Shown here piece after piece: positions 30,340-40,974 of a DNA stretch of 64,000 nucleotides. How positions within the stretch are numbered: the first letter of the stretch is position 1; every line of letters begins with the position of its first letter. A program made the position numbers and the translations under genes. The stretch is from assembly GCA_032718565.1 (NCBI GenBank), contig JAVGVS010000097.1:626227-690226 (forward strand), in the 5' to 3' direction. The notes below the pieces were generated by a model. It was not told the origin of the DNA and ran no database searches. It saw only the letters and a program-made list of their open reading frames with translations. Source of the stretch: Distichodus sexfasciatus (taxonomy: Eukaryota > Chordata > Actinopteri > Characiformes > Distichodontidae).

Positions 30340-30800
30340 TGTCTACCACCTCCAAAATTAAATGTGGCATTAAAGTTTTTCAGAACAGACTTGTCTCAGA
30401 CCTCCCTAGAGAGGTGGAACTTAATCCAGCAGCTCCAGCCCAAACGTTTCCCTCACTTATGTCATATCAGTCTCTTTTTTCCATAGTTTCCCTTGTTTCT
30501 TTGCGGTGGGCTGTAACGTACGTGACCGGACCCTTGTTCCCCTGCACTGACCCGCATCTGGACAGCAGCTGGGGTCAAACGGCTCTCCTGCACCAGCTGC
30601 TACCTTCCACCATCACACGCATTTTAGATGTTTAAAATCAGAGTGGTTTGTTGGCAACCGCAAAATTTTTAAAAATACAATATTGTGGAAAAAAGTATAT
30701 ATATAGTGTTTATTTTTTAAATTACTTTTTATTGTTTAACAACAAAATATAAAAAATTATTACAAGTAAATATATCAAGTATCCTTCTCTTCTGGTTGGA
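30340..30800. other. Unrecognised intergenic DNA
   Basis: 30410-30640 has moderate GC and no repeat signature (CTGTAACGTACGTGACCGG, CAGCAGCTGGGGTCAAACGG). Candidate conserved noncoding element; the rest is AT-rich. Confidence 0.3.
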
Positions 30801-30811
30801 ATATACAGTTT

Positions 30812-31318
30812 GGGCCAGTTTCCCAGTTAGGATTAGGCACAGTCCTAGACTAGCTTTGAGTGTGACCAGTAAATCTTCATTGATACTACAATTTAAGACT
30901 AGGCTTAATCCATGAGCAAGAAACCAGCACTTTAACTTCAGAAAATGAACAGTTTGGGCTTGTTTCTTGTTTTAAGCCTAGTCTTGGATTAAATTGCAGT
31001 GCCAATGGAGATTTATCACTGAAAGTCAAAGTTGGTCTTGGACTAGGTTTAATCTTAGACTGGCCCTTTAGGTGTAAGAGTAGTAAACTTTGAGGGCTGG
31101 TTTCTTGCTCATGGATTAAGCCTAGTCTTGGACTAAATTGTAGTACCATTGGAGTTTTATCATTCAAACTCTAAACTAGTCTAGGACTGGGCTTAATCCG
31201 TCAGGGCCAATTTCCCAGACAATCATTAATCCTAACCCGAGGCTATCTTTGAATTTCAGTGGTGAATCTTCATTGTATCTGCAATTTAGTCCAAGACTAG
31301 CCTTAATAGCCTGAGTGT
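30812..31318. mobile_element. Cluster of four foldback F elements in alternating orientation
   Basis: Copies at 30812-30936 (+), 30956-31074 (-), 31089-31202 (-) and 31203-31318 (+) each have GATTA.G...AGTC.TAGACTA and TAGTCCAAGACTAGGCTTAA arms. Copies 3 and 4 abut directly. Frames across it repeat QFSPRLGL-type peptides and are not coding. Confidence 0.85.
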
Positions 31319-31496
31319 CTGAGTGATACACATTTACCTCTAATTTCATTAAACATTCTTTAATTTATTTAAATGATTGGATGGATTTTGCAAGTATGGA
31401 TATCACCTCGTCTTTCTGTATACCTGCACAGTACATAGCAGAGATGATGATAAAGTTTACTTTGACTCATATTTAATATACTTTTTTGACAAGGTC

Positions 31497-31928
31497 AATG
31501 GACCTCATTCACAAATATTTTCTTAAGAGGTGATTTGCAAATTTCTCTTTCTTCTGTTCCTTCTTCTAGTTTAAAGTTTATATTTTATATTCCACTTTTA
31601 GTTTAAATGTATATTTTATATTCTATTAATATATGCTTATTCAATGTGCCTTATTTGTTCTTTCACTGTTAAAACTGTAGCCACATCGTCTCGTGTCTCA
31701 GTGTTCACTTGTACACTTTATAACAGAGATGACAATAACGTTTACTTTGACTTTTTTTAGTATAGTATTATACTACTGTACAACTGAAGAAAACACAAAA
31801 AATAATGCATACACCCAAATTTGCATAAATGTGCTTATCAGCATTTCTAAATTCCATTCTTACCTCAAAAAAAAAAAAAAAAAAAGGATTTTAAGAACGG
31901 TTAAAAGCGGTTGCTGAATGAAGCCCAA
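31497..31928. mobile_element. Foldback element, CATTCACCAA family
   Basis: The left end is GACCTCATTCACAAATATTT, TCTTAAGAGG; the right end is TTTTAAGAACGGTTAAAAGC, TGAATGAAGCCC. A LINE tail copy (31655-31760) and an A-homopolymer (31867-31886) sit inside. Confidence 0.5.
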
Positions 31929-32109
31929 CATTCCCTGGTCTTTCTGTGAGCGGATTCTGGGATCCAGGTGCCCTCTGAGAAATGCCAAACAGCTTCACAA
32001 AAGTCTCAGAGTCCGGAGCCTCGGGGCCCAAAATCTGCACACAGGATGAAACTGATCAGCGCAGGAAGTAAACAACGACCTGGCACCAGAGGGAAGTGAT
32101 TAGGAGCAG

Positions 32110-32930
32110 AGGCAGAGGAGGAGGAGAAGAAGGCCTTAATCAAGAGACGGTGGACGTTTTGGCCGGGATCCGTAACGACGATGACGGCGGCGGCGGCGGC
32201 AGCGGAAGGAGGGAGGGAGGGAGTAAGAGGAAGATGTTGGAGATGAATGAGAGATAATGGATCACAGATCCCAAACAAAAAAGTTATAATATATTATTTG
32301 TGAGAATAAACTATTTGAATGTATTCTATTATAATTTAATGTATATATATCAAAGTTTTGAAAACACTCGCTTACCTCATGATACTTTTGGGGATATTTC
32401 ATAGACATAATGATGACTGTAACTGAATAATCCTAAAGCTAAACCTAACCTTAATCTCATCTAATTATATGTATTTTTTAAATTTGTCTTAAATTTATTT
32501 TAACATAAAATATGTCTTAGCAACAACCAAACGGGGACAGCATTTTTTGTTCTGAACAGTAGGTCTGTACCCAATCTGCGGGTGTAGAACTGAAACATTT
32601 TGCTCTCCCAAATAGAAAAAACACCAACACGCACACACACTCTTTATGACGTCAGGGTGGTGAAGAGAGGGAAACCTGTAGAAGGTCTTGAAAACATATG
32701 TCAAGACTCAATAACCGTCTGCAGATTTTATCTTTAATAAGATAAGGAGGAAGAGGAGGAGGCGGAGGAAGGAGAAGGCCTTAATCAAGAGATGAGCGAC
32801 ATTTAGGAAGGGATCCATGATGATGGCTGGGAAAGAAGGGATTACGTTTTGGAGGAAGGGAGGGAGGGATGAAGGTGGGAGGACGAGGAGGAGGATGAAG
32901 GACAGATAATGGATCCCAGATCCCAGTCTC
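32110..32930. repeat. Direct duplication: AAGGCCTTAATCAAGAGA module
   Basis: Copy 1 (about 32110-32275) and copy 2 (about 32745-32930) share GAGGAG-rich flanks, AGAAGGCCTTAATCAAGAGA, GGGATCC.T, GGAGGGAGGGA and AGATAATGGATC.CAGATCCC. A following module (32505-32600: TAACATAAAATATGTCTTAG, GGTCTGTACCCAATCTGCGG) recurs at 33890-33985, so a unit of about 650 bp was probably duplicated and copy 2 later split by SINEs. Confidence 0.6.
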
Positions 32931-33429
32931 AGGTGCAGTCGAGACACAACGGGATGCTCGGGTCCCGAATAATTGCAGTCAGGACAGCAGGAGGACAGAG
33001 TCGCTGGGAGGTCTTGTGTTTAAGGGGTAAAAGGGATTTAATTAGGGGAGCACTGTTAAATAATAGAATGATGCGATATGTCAAAGTCAGGGGGAGATAA
33101 TTAATCAAAATTACCAAAGTCCTTGTCATTTGGTGAGAAGGCGACTGTATTTATACCAAAAAAGAGACTCCAACAAAAACCAAACAGAAGCAACATGTTC
33201 CATTCCAAAAAGTAGAAGTTGTAGAAGTAAAAGTAGTCTGTAGAAGTTGCCTATATTTCCCAAAAATAGGTTTAGCCACTATAATAAACACACTACTATA
33301 TTTTTGAGTTTCTCCCATAGCCTAAGCATAACCTCAACTCCAGTAAGGTTATGCCAAGAGCAAACTTTTGACCTTTCTAAATAAAACCTGCATTTTAAAA
33401 CCCCAATGCTGAAATATTTTAACTCCTAG

Positions 33430-33652
33430 TTTGAAAATGAGTGATTATTTGTCATTGTAAACACACCACAGCACAGCACACAATGCACCACAATGACATG
33501 TGACCTCTGCCTTTGACCCATCCCCGGGTATCAGTGCTTGGGGACGGTACCTTGCTCATGAGTACCTCAGTGGTAACAATACCAGTCCTGGATTTGAACC
33601 TGCGTCCTTCTGATCATGGGGCTAACATCCTACCGTTATACCACCAACTGCC
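33430..33652 (-). mobile_element. SINE-A, left half of a head-to-head pair
   Basis: The reverse strand shows GGCAGTTGGTGGTATAACGG, B-box-like GGACGCAGGTTCAAATCCAG, the body and the GACAAATAATCACTCA tail. Its head abuts the next copy. Confidence 0.85.
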
Positions 33653-33887
33653 GCAGTTGTAGTGTAATGGCTAGAGAGTTTTTCCCGTAACTCTCGGACT
33701 AGTAAAGGTACCACAGACGTACTCATGAGCCAAGTACCGGCTCCAAGCACTCCCTGGGATCTGCCAAAAAAGCTGGCCACTGCTCCTTCACAGACAGGTC
33801 AAAGTCAGAGGTCACATTTGGTTATGGTACACTCTGTGCTGTGGTGCGTTCACAATGACAAATAATCACTCACTTAAATTCACTTAA
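33653..33887 (+). mobile_element. SINE-A, right half of a head-to-head pair
   Basis: GCAGTTGTAGTGTAATGGCT, GGACTAGTAAAGGTACCAC, GGCCACTGCTCCTTCACAGA and TTCACAATGACAAATAATCA in order. With the preceding copy it makes an inverted repeat of about 220-bp arms with almost no spacer. Confidence 0.85.
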
Positions 33888-33989
33888 ACCTTTAATATAA
33901 AATATATTTTAGCAAGAACCTAAAGGGGGCGCAGCTTCCCATCCTGAAAGGTAGGTCTGCCCCCAATCTGCAGGTGTAGAGTCTGAAAT

Positions 33990-34565
33990 TGGTGTCTAAA
34001 AGTGGTCAGAAACACACACTCTTGTGTTATGGTAATAAAGAGAGTCGAATATGAAGACGGCCATTAATACACATCTACATCAGGACATCAACCTTCGACA
34101 GATAAAATTTGTTATAAGAATGAGGACGGGGAATCTCACTATCTTGCTGATTTACACTTAATCCCACCCTGGTGACAGTAGAGGATGCTGTGTAATCAGC
34201 ACAATGGTGATGCCAACGCTCTTAAAGGATCAATAATGTCTAGTAGATCTTTAACTCAGTATATTGAACCCCATTCACATACACTCAATGGCACTGGGGA
34301 GTCGTTCAGTTGCATAAAAATGATGCCAATTACTATTCAATGGAATTGTTTAAGACAATTGAAGTATTGACCAGTGCTGGAGCAGATGTTTAGTGACCCT
34401 CATTAAGCACAATGACAGAACCACATTAGCATAGAGATACTGCACCTACACTGTGAGTTAAATAAGGAACTCTGTACCAAAAATAAGGGACTTCTGATTT
34501 TATCATTTTGGCAAATATTGTCAGATTTCTAAAGCTTTTTCTCAGAATTACCTCTGCGATGATTA
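33990..34565. other. Unrecognised intergenic DNA
   Basis: AT-rich, with no repeat or coding signal after the duplicated module that ends near 33985. Confidence 0.35.
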
Positions 34566-34568
34566 TAT

Positions 34569-34905
34569 TGGGGCAGCACGGTGGTGCAGTGGTTAGCGCT
34601 GCCATCTCACAGCGAGAAGGTCCTGGGTTTTTTTGCCCCCCCGGGTCAGCTGTAGGGCCTTTCTGTGTAGAGTTTGCATGATCTTGCCGTGTTCGCGTGA
34701 GCTTCCTCCAGGTGCTCCAGTTTCCTTCCACAGTCCACTGTAGGTTAATTGGCAACTCTGAATTGGCGCGTGAGAGTGTGATTGTATGAGTGTGTGTGCC
34801 CTCCGGTGTGTTGGTGCCTACCCAGGGTTGGTCATAGCCTTCCGCCCGTAAGGACCCAGGACCCCAGCTGGGATTGAGTGGTTCGGATAATGAATGATTG
34901 AATGA
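34569..34905 (+). mobile_element. SINE-B, near full length
   Basis: GGGGCAGCACGGTGGTGCAG head with A box GTGGTTAGCGC, CAGCGAGAAGGTCCTGGGTT (degraded B box), GTAGAGTTTGCATGATCTTG, TGTTGGTGCCTACCCAGGGT, and a GGATAATGAATGATTGAATG tail. Confidence 0.85.
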
Positions 34906-34937
34906 TTAGATTGTTCATTATATCTGAACCATGGATC

Positions 34938-35035
34938 TACAATACCTTGCAAAATTGTATTGTTCCCTGCTGAAATTGCCATGCATTCGCAAAAAATGTA
35001 TATATTTTGTGATATTTATTTCACAAGGTATTGTA
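34938..35035. repeat. Small foldback (CTACAATACCTTGCAAAA)
   Basis: CTACAATACCTTG at the left returns as CAAGGTATTGTAG at the right (13-bp perfect arms, about 98 bp overall). Confidence 0.65.
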
Positions 35036-35379
35036 GTTACATATTTGTGTTTAAAAGAATAATCTCATTGCAACAAATAGAATTCACAATGAAGTGCTAA
35101 ATGACAAATAAGTAGGTTGGTAACAAGAAATTTGAAAAGGCCTCAGGACACAAGGGCCCATATAATGTCACACCACCTCCCCTGTAAACACACACACACA
35201 CACACGTCCACACCCACACACTCCAGCTGGCTTGCAGGTACTGCTGACAAATGAGTGACAGTGAGCCCTGTGTCTTCTTTGATGAGGCTCGGGGATTTGG
35301 GTGGCCTCTGATCAGCCATTTAAAAAGGGCCCGAGGGTGTAAGGAACTGGCCCCAGCCGTCCTCATCTCAACCCAACAC

Positions 35380-36048
35380 ACACACACACATCCTTGCACT
35401 ACTATCTTTTGTAATGTAATCTATTGTTTTCATGGACTCACATAATAAATAGATGGAAATTATACTAAGATTTTCTTAATAGTTGTAGTATAAATTCCAT
35501 CTATTTATTATGGGAGTCCATGAAAATATCACATTTGTATAATTTTAAGTAAATATCTTTTAGTTACTGAATTAAAACATGGAGTTTTTCTATATAACCA
35601 TTTTTTCTTATGGAGACTTGCTCTCAAATACGAAAATGGTCCCCACAGGGCCATAAAAATATTATAATTTCCTATCTTTTAGGGAACAGTCAGATTCTCA
35701 CAACCCCCTAAATACTTGAACACACACACACTCACACACTCTTGTATTACTATTTATTGTAATGTAATCTGTTACTTCCATTGACTCCCATAATGACTAG
35801 ATGTACATAATATACCTCCAATTCCTACCCTGAAACTCAGAAACCAAAAGCAAATCTTTTCCCCCTTTCAGTTTTCCTAATAAAACATGGAATTCTTTCT
35901 ATAAAATCATATTTCCTTTTGGTACAGGACCTCATGTACAAAAATTGCCCCATAAAAATGGACAAATTATAGTTTTTAGGGGAGAGACACGTGCTCACAA
36001 GCCTCTGAATACATCCACACACACACACAAACACACACACACACACAC
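35380..36048 (-). repeat. Two microsatellite-linked repeats with a large hairpin
   Basis: Inverted GTGGGGACAT-type modules (CTCCCATAATGACTAGATGT, AACCAAAAGCAAATCTTTTC, AATAAAACATGGAATTC) occur twice with CA tracts near 35380, 35720 and 36017-36048. A near-perfect hairpin lies at 35428-35525. Confidence 0.65.
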
Positions 36049-36059
36049 CTCTTTATATG

Positions 36060-36420
36060 CTAATACTCGTGGCCCGTGAAGTTTCCTCTCTGACTGATTT
36101 GTAACAGCTTGCCGGATCAATGGGAGGGATCTTTTGTTCCTTGTGTGTCTCCCTGCAGGGTAAATGTGACGGGTTCTACAGGAGGCAGGTGGATTTTGGG
36201 CTGTTTCAACTCTTTCTCTCATTCCGCAGTCCTGCAGACCAGCTGGTCCTCATCCCTCCCCGAGAGTCGTGACCCCCGAGATAACGACTATAAAGAAATT
36301 AGCCCTGCCTTTAATTACAGTCAACTTTCACTGCATGACCAGTCTGAAGGAAACACTGCAACCTGCTGTGCCCACTTTGGGGTGCCTGAGGATTAGTAAG
36401 AGATATGGACAGGAAGGGTT
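36060..36420. other. Unrecognised, apparently single-copy stretch
   Basis: Moderate GC with TGTGTCTCCCTGCAGGGTAA, CATTCCGCAGTCCTGCAG and CTATAAAGAAATTAGCCC. A 95-codon frame (36109-36396, +) has no recognised domain. Candidate conserved noncoding DNA. Confidence 0.3.
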
Positions 36421-36499
36421 TTAGAAGTTTTCAATGTTTCATTTGCACATATTTTAATGATGCAGTCCTTTGGGGTTAATTTTAGATAGATTTGCTTGA

Positions 36500-37020
36500 A
36501 AAGTTCCTTTCTTATGTATTTAAGCAATATACAGACATTTCAGGATTTCGTGATGTCGCAACTCTTGACGCAAATTCAGCAAAGCCCCGAAAATCAGTAC
36601 GACAGTGCAATTTTGAGCATTTACTGCAAGCTTTCCGCAATTTTTGGCCAATCATTGTCGTTTCTCGCAAAATGTTGAGCCATACGTCAGCAAACTCACT
36701 TCCTTGTAATGATTAGAAGACGCAGGAAACGTATGATAAAAACACCTCACATGTACCTTCAAAAATAACTAAATGATTAATGATTAATACAAATAATAGT
36801 GGTTTTGTTCCCTCTATTTAAATTAATTGTTAAAGAATCACTGTAAAAGGGGACAATATCGCAAAATTTTCCCCAACTTGGACTTGCTCCCGCGACTTTA
36901 TTGCAACAAAACGGCTAAAAACTCTATAGCAATTTTTTTTTTAGAAAAGATGCCGCAAAATCAGACATTTTAGGCCACAATCTCAAAAAAGGCCCGTGAA
37001 AATCCTGGAGGGACTGAACA
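36500..37020. mobile_element. Non-autonomous DNA element (CATTTCAGGATTT / AAAATCCTGGAGGG ends)
   Basis: Left CAGACATTTCAGGATTTCG, right GTGAAAATCCTGGAGGGAC, with internal GCCGCAAAATCAGACATTTT and GGCCACAATCTCAAAAAAGG. This fits a common teleost repeat of hAT type. No transposase. Confidence 0.45.
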
Positions 37021-37375
37021 TATAAAGTTAGATTTTAGAGCCTTGCACTGACTTAATCCTGGGTTAAGTATTTCAGTTTTAACCAGCTAACAATGTGAAA
37101 ATGCTGTGTTTGGCCAAATAATAAATGTAAAAAGTATATAAAAGTTTGGAAATAGCTGACCTTGAAGTATAAATATATAGTATAAAGATACTATTCATTT
37201 GAAACTGGATTCTCATATAATTTTTTGCAAAATTTTCATGGATGTTTTTCTAAAAACCAGAACAAAAATGCTACGGATATAATAATCTTTTCCAGTGGTG
37301 TCAGCTAGTAGCCAGATCTTCACATTAGTAAGATCTTTTACTGAAGTTATCTTCATGTTTATAAAAACTGCTCAT

Positions 37376-38220
37376 GTAATGTAATGCGTTACAAGTACAA
37401 GTGACCCTATCTAAAATGTAATAGTAGTGTAACTATTTCAATTACTTTAACAAAGTAATGTAACTAATTACTTTTGATTGCTTTTGGATTACTTTTCTAC
37501 ATTTTGAATGAATTTTCCCAACTGTCACCCATTTTAAGTTTTTGAAACCTGGTTAACCTTACAGCATTACTCAACACTGACTGCTGTCAGAATCCTTTTA
37601 AACTCCCTCAACACAGCCACAGCCGTTTCAGACTTCAACACCTCAACACTGCTTTACTGTGAGATCATGCTGATCTTTCAATACCTATGGCTGCTAAATC
37701 AAATATTTGACATTAAACATTTGGTGAACATCACTGAATAAGCAGTTGTCTATTTGTGTGGGATTGATTGTGGATATAGCGTCTGCTCACTACAGCTCAT
37801 TTGTATTTCCTGCAGTGGGCTAGGCCTACATTGTAGTTCCTATCTGGCATTGCAGGCCTCCTCGCAACTGCAGCTCAGACCGCTTGTAGGCTGTAGATCC
37901 AGCAGCAAGTGGGTGTTGCAAATTCAAACATGATAAGAGAACCAACTATACGTATCGGAATAGTATCAGACTTTCAGCTGTAAATGGAGGATGTTCTGCA
38001 CAAGAAAAAATGGCAAAACAATAATATTATTAAACATATAGCCAATGTTTCTGCAAAAGATATCGAGATGTAACTGACATTGTAATCCTGAATATTTCCT
38101 GAAAGTAACTGTAATTTAATTACACATTTTTTCAAAGTAATGCAACTGATTACTGTTACTTTTATTTTGTAATTAAATTACGTAATTTTGTTACATGTAA
38201 CTCCTTACTCCCCAACACTG
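37376..38220 (-). mobile_element. Non-autonomous DNA element with CAGTGTTGGGGAGTAA end
   Basis: The reverse strand starts CAGTGTTGGGGAGTAAGGAG, TTACATGTAAC, then ATTACGTAATTTAATTAC. The left part has GTAATGCGTTACAAGTACAA. The far terminus was not resolved. A second copy at 40100-40974 is split by a SINE. Confidence 0.65.
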
Positions 38221-38690
38221 CTTCAGGTATAAGTGAAAGCCTCTTTAATGAAAGGATTCTTTCCACTGAGTGCTCTCACGCAACCTCTAGAGACTCAGAT
38301 AGCTTTGCGTTTTTAACGGCATGCCAACAATGAGCCCAAATCCCTTTCGAAACTTTTGTCAAGTCACTCATTAACTCAGCAGGGATTTGCTGTAAGAGCA
38401 CTTTCCTCTTTTGAGCTGGAGAGTGGGAATGATGGGGTGAAGGGGAAAAGAGGGTGTGGACTATTTCTGACAAAAAGGAGTCTTGGGGAGGGGAGAATTG
38501 CCTTCATATGTTGAGTTAAACCTCCCTCTGCTTTTTCTTGGCCCTTCCATGCCGTGCCATTACAGCCGGGTAGGAGTGGGGATGAGGAACAATTGCTATT
38601 GGCCTCCATTACTCTCCCAAATGAAATGTCTGCTCCTCTGCCTGGCACCGGTTGAGACATGTATACTTATATGTCCATTTAATTTGGAAC
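38221..38690. other. Unrecognised intergenic DNA
   Basis: No repeat signature or gene. Purine-rich GAGTGGGAATGATGGGGTG tracts and CAACAATGAGCCCAAAT are present. Confidence 0.3.
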
Positions 38691-38827
38691 AATCATGGTA
38701 CATTTCACTATATGTTGTACTCGTATAACTACGTTTGTGATAACTAAAGTATTTTGAATCTTGATTCTTGGTGTGAAGGCAGCAGTAGGTATTTTCGTCT
38801 CAGAGGTTAAACGGAACTGCAGACAAT

Positions 38828-39256
38828 AGGCCTCGTTCACCAATGTCTTCTTTCTCTAGCTATTTGTAAGATTGTGGCCAAAATTGATGCTGCAGTCATA
38901 TTCAAATTACTGTAGCACGTTGTTTCCCCTCCCCTCCTCCACAGACTCGACGTTGCCAGATAGGTTGGCGGACCCTTATATTTGGCCAATCTACTGTCTA
39001 ATGTTACATTTGTTATTGCCATAATTAGTGTGCTAATGTTTGCACTGTTACCACACTGTCTCAGCATAACGCAATGCTGATGTTAGCCATCACAAGTCAC
39101 CATTTTTATCCTAACACAGAAGAATTAAAGTTGGAGTAAGAGTGCTTTTCAGCATTTGTAGATTCACTTCTTACATGAGAACAAATCCTAAATAAGAAAA
39201 CATTGGAAAATGTCAGAATGAAATTTCTTCTTAACAACGGCTGGTGAATGAGGCCC
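38828..39256. mobile_element. Foldback element, CATTCACCAA family, full length
   Basis: Left GGCCTCGTTCACCAATGTCT, right GCTGGTGAATGAGGCCC (inverse). Internal TTGTAGATTCACTTCTTACA, TGAGAACAAAT, ATAAGAAAACATTGGAAAAT are shared with the copies at 45534 and 60950. Confidence 0.75.
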
Positions 39257-39259
39257 AGT

Positions 39260-39825
39260 GAGAGAAGGTCTTTACGCTTTCGGGACCCTTTTACAGGGTG
39301 AAATTACAAATAAAGACAAGATGATGGGGGGTTGATTGGGGCTAATGAGCTTATTCTTAGTGGCGTGCACCAAAACCCCCCACAAAAATGTTGCTCCATT
39401 TCAGAGTTTGCTCTCCTTCTTACATCCTTCATCCAAAAAGGAGAGCGCTTTCACATGCTATAAATCAACCATCATACAGCATATTGCCTCTTTCCACCTC
39501 TTTGGCCTTTGTGGATTTAGGTTACAATACTGCAGTGGTTCAGACAGCGCTGCGTTTTCCCCAAAAACCTGCCATTCGTGGACTTCCTAAACAGCGCAAG
39601 TAAAGGAGTAACAGATGTTTTGAGACAGGCATCAGGGGGAACATATTTTTGGGAAGCCAGCCTTCATTATCGTGTCTACAAATTGCATCTACTCAGTCGA
39701 GTTTTCAGAGAAGGGGCCAAAGCGTCTAAGACACACGCTTGATTTCTGGATTAGTGCATTTGGGACTTTCAAGTAGGGCTTGTAAGGACATTTTTTCCTA
39801 TTTGAGGATTTTAAAAGAGGCTGAA
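39260..39825. other. Unrecognised intergenic DNA
   Basis: Nothing identifiable. Overlapping short open frames (39336-39603) look like chance. Confidence 0.3.
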
Positions 39826-39829
39826 AAGT

Positions 39830-40085
39830 TGATGCATGCTTTTATACCAGTCATGTTGATTGTTGTAATTCTCTTTTTGCTGTCCCTCTAACCAACACTG
39901 TTAACAAATTACAGATTATTCAGAATGCAGCAGTTGGAACACTTGTAAAAGTAAAGAAATCAATGTTTTGCATCATTTTAAATGGTTACCTGTAGATTTT
40001 TCATTCTTTTAGTTACTTGCAAAGAACATAATGCCTTTCATCGCTGTTCTTTTAACAGTCTACGCTACACCTAAGGCTCTTAGAT
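39830..40085 (+). mobile_element. Non-LTR retrotransposon RT fragment (decayed)
   Basis: The + strand reads DACFYTSHVDCCNSLFAVPL and then KLQIIQNAAVGTLV, corresponding to the DYCNSLL...LQ.IQNAAARL region of L2-like LINEs. It is cut off downstream by AT-rich DNA. Confidence 0.65.
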
Positions 40086-40099
40086 TATATATAAATATT

Positions 40100-40974
40100 A
40101 ATATATAACGGACAGTTTTGGATAAGTTACTTCCAAAATGTAATACATTATAGATTACTAGTTACAGTCATTTCAAAGTAATTGGTCATATTACAGTCTC
40201 TCTCTTTGAATTTAAATGTGTTACACAACTCCTGCATTACTTTTGAGTTACTTTCACCAAAATAAGTGTGAAAGTAAGACTTTCATTCATTCATTCATTA
40301 TCTGAACCGCTTAATCCCAACTGGGGTCACAGGGGGACCAGGGCCTATCCCGGGAACTATAGGCGCAAGACAGGGACCAATCCTGGGCAGGCGCCATCAC
40401 ACCGCTGGACACACACACACAATCATAATGTCATTCACACCTTGCGGGGCCATTTTAGATTCACCTGTTAACCTACATTGCATGCTTTTGGACTGTAGGA
40501 GGAAAGCAGAGCACCCGGAGGAATCCCAAGCAAACATGGGGAGAGCATGCAAACGCCACAGAGAGAGGCCGGGGATCGAACCCAGGACCTTCTTGCTGTG
40601 AGGTGGCAGTGCTAACCACAGAGCCACTGTGCCGCCCCGGAAGTAAGACATTATAAAGTGCTAAAATGTAGTTTACTGCAGATCATGCTACATCCAGTGG
40701 GGGGCGATGTGGTGCAGCATAATGACTGTAGGCATACAGTCTGTAGGAAATAGCTCTTTTACTCAGACAACTTTTCTCTTGTGCCAAAAGTCTTGCTGTG
40801 TTAATTAATAAAAACCAAACAGCACTAAATTTCGAGTTAAACGTGTGTTTACTGAAATATGTAACAAGTATATATTAAAAATGTATTAAAATGTATTGTA
40901 AAACATTACTGCATTACGGATAAAGTAATACATTACTTTTTGTGTTACTTTTGTTACATGTTACTCCTGATACA
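40100..40974. mobile_element. CAGTGTTGGGGAGTAA-type DNA element, split by a SINE
   Basis: Left part 40100-40280 (AAGTTACTTCCAAAATGTAA, GTTACAGTCATTTCAAAGTA) and right part 40641-40974 (GTAATACATTACTTTTTGTG, GTTACATGTTACTCCTGATA) resume the same kind of sequence on either side of a SINE-B insertion. Confidence 0.6.
40281..40640 (-). mobile_element. SINE-B, full length with target-site duplication
   Basis: The reverse strand reads CCGGGGCGGCACAGTGGCTC head, AAGGTCCTGGGTTCGATCCC B box, TGGCGTTTGCATGCTCTCCC, CCAATTGGGATTAAGCGG-like 3' body, and a (GAAT)n tail. It is flanked by AAGTAAGAC at 40272-40280 and 40641-40649. Confidence 0.9.

Noticed and set aside
30886..31167. 93-codon reverse frame with repeated SPRLGL-type peptides
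   Set aside because: It is a translation of the foldback F cluster. The same peptide appears at 29203-29403 over another F copy.
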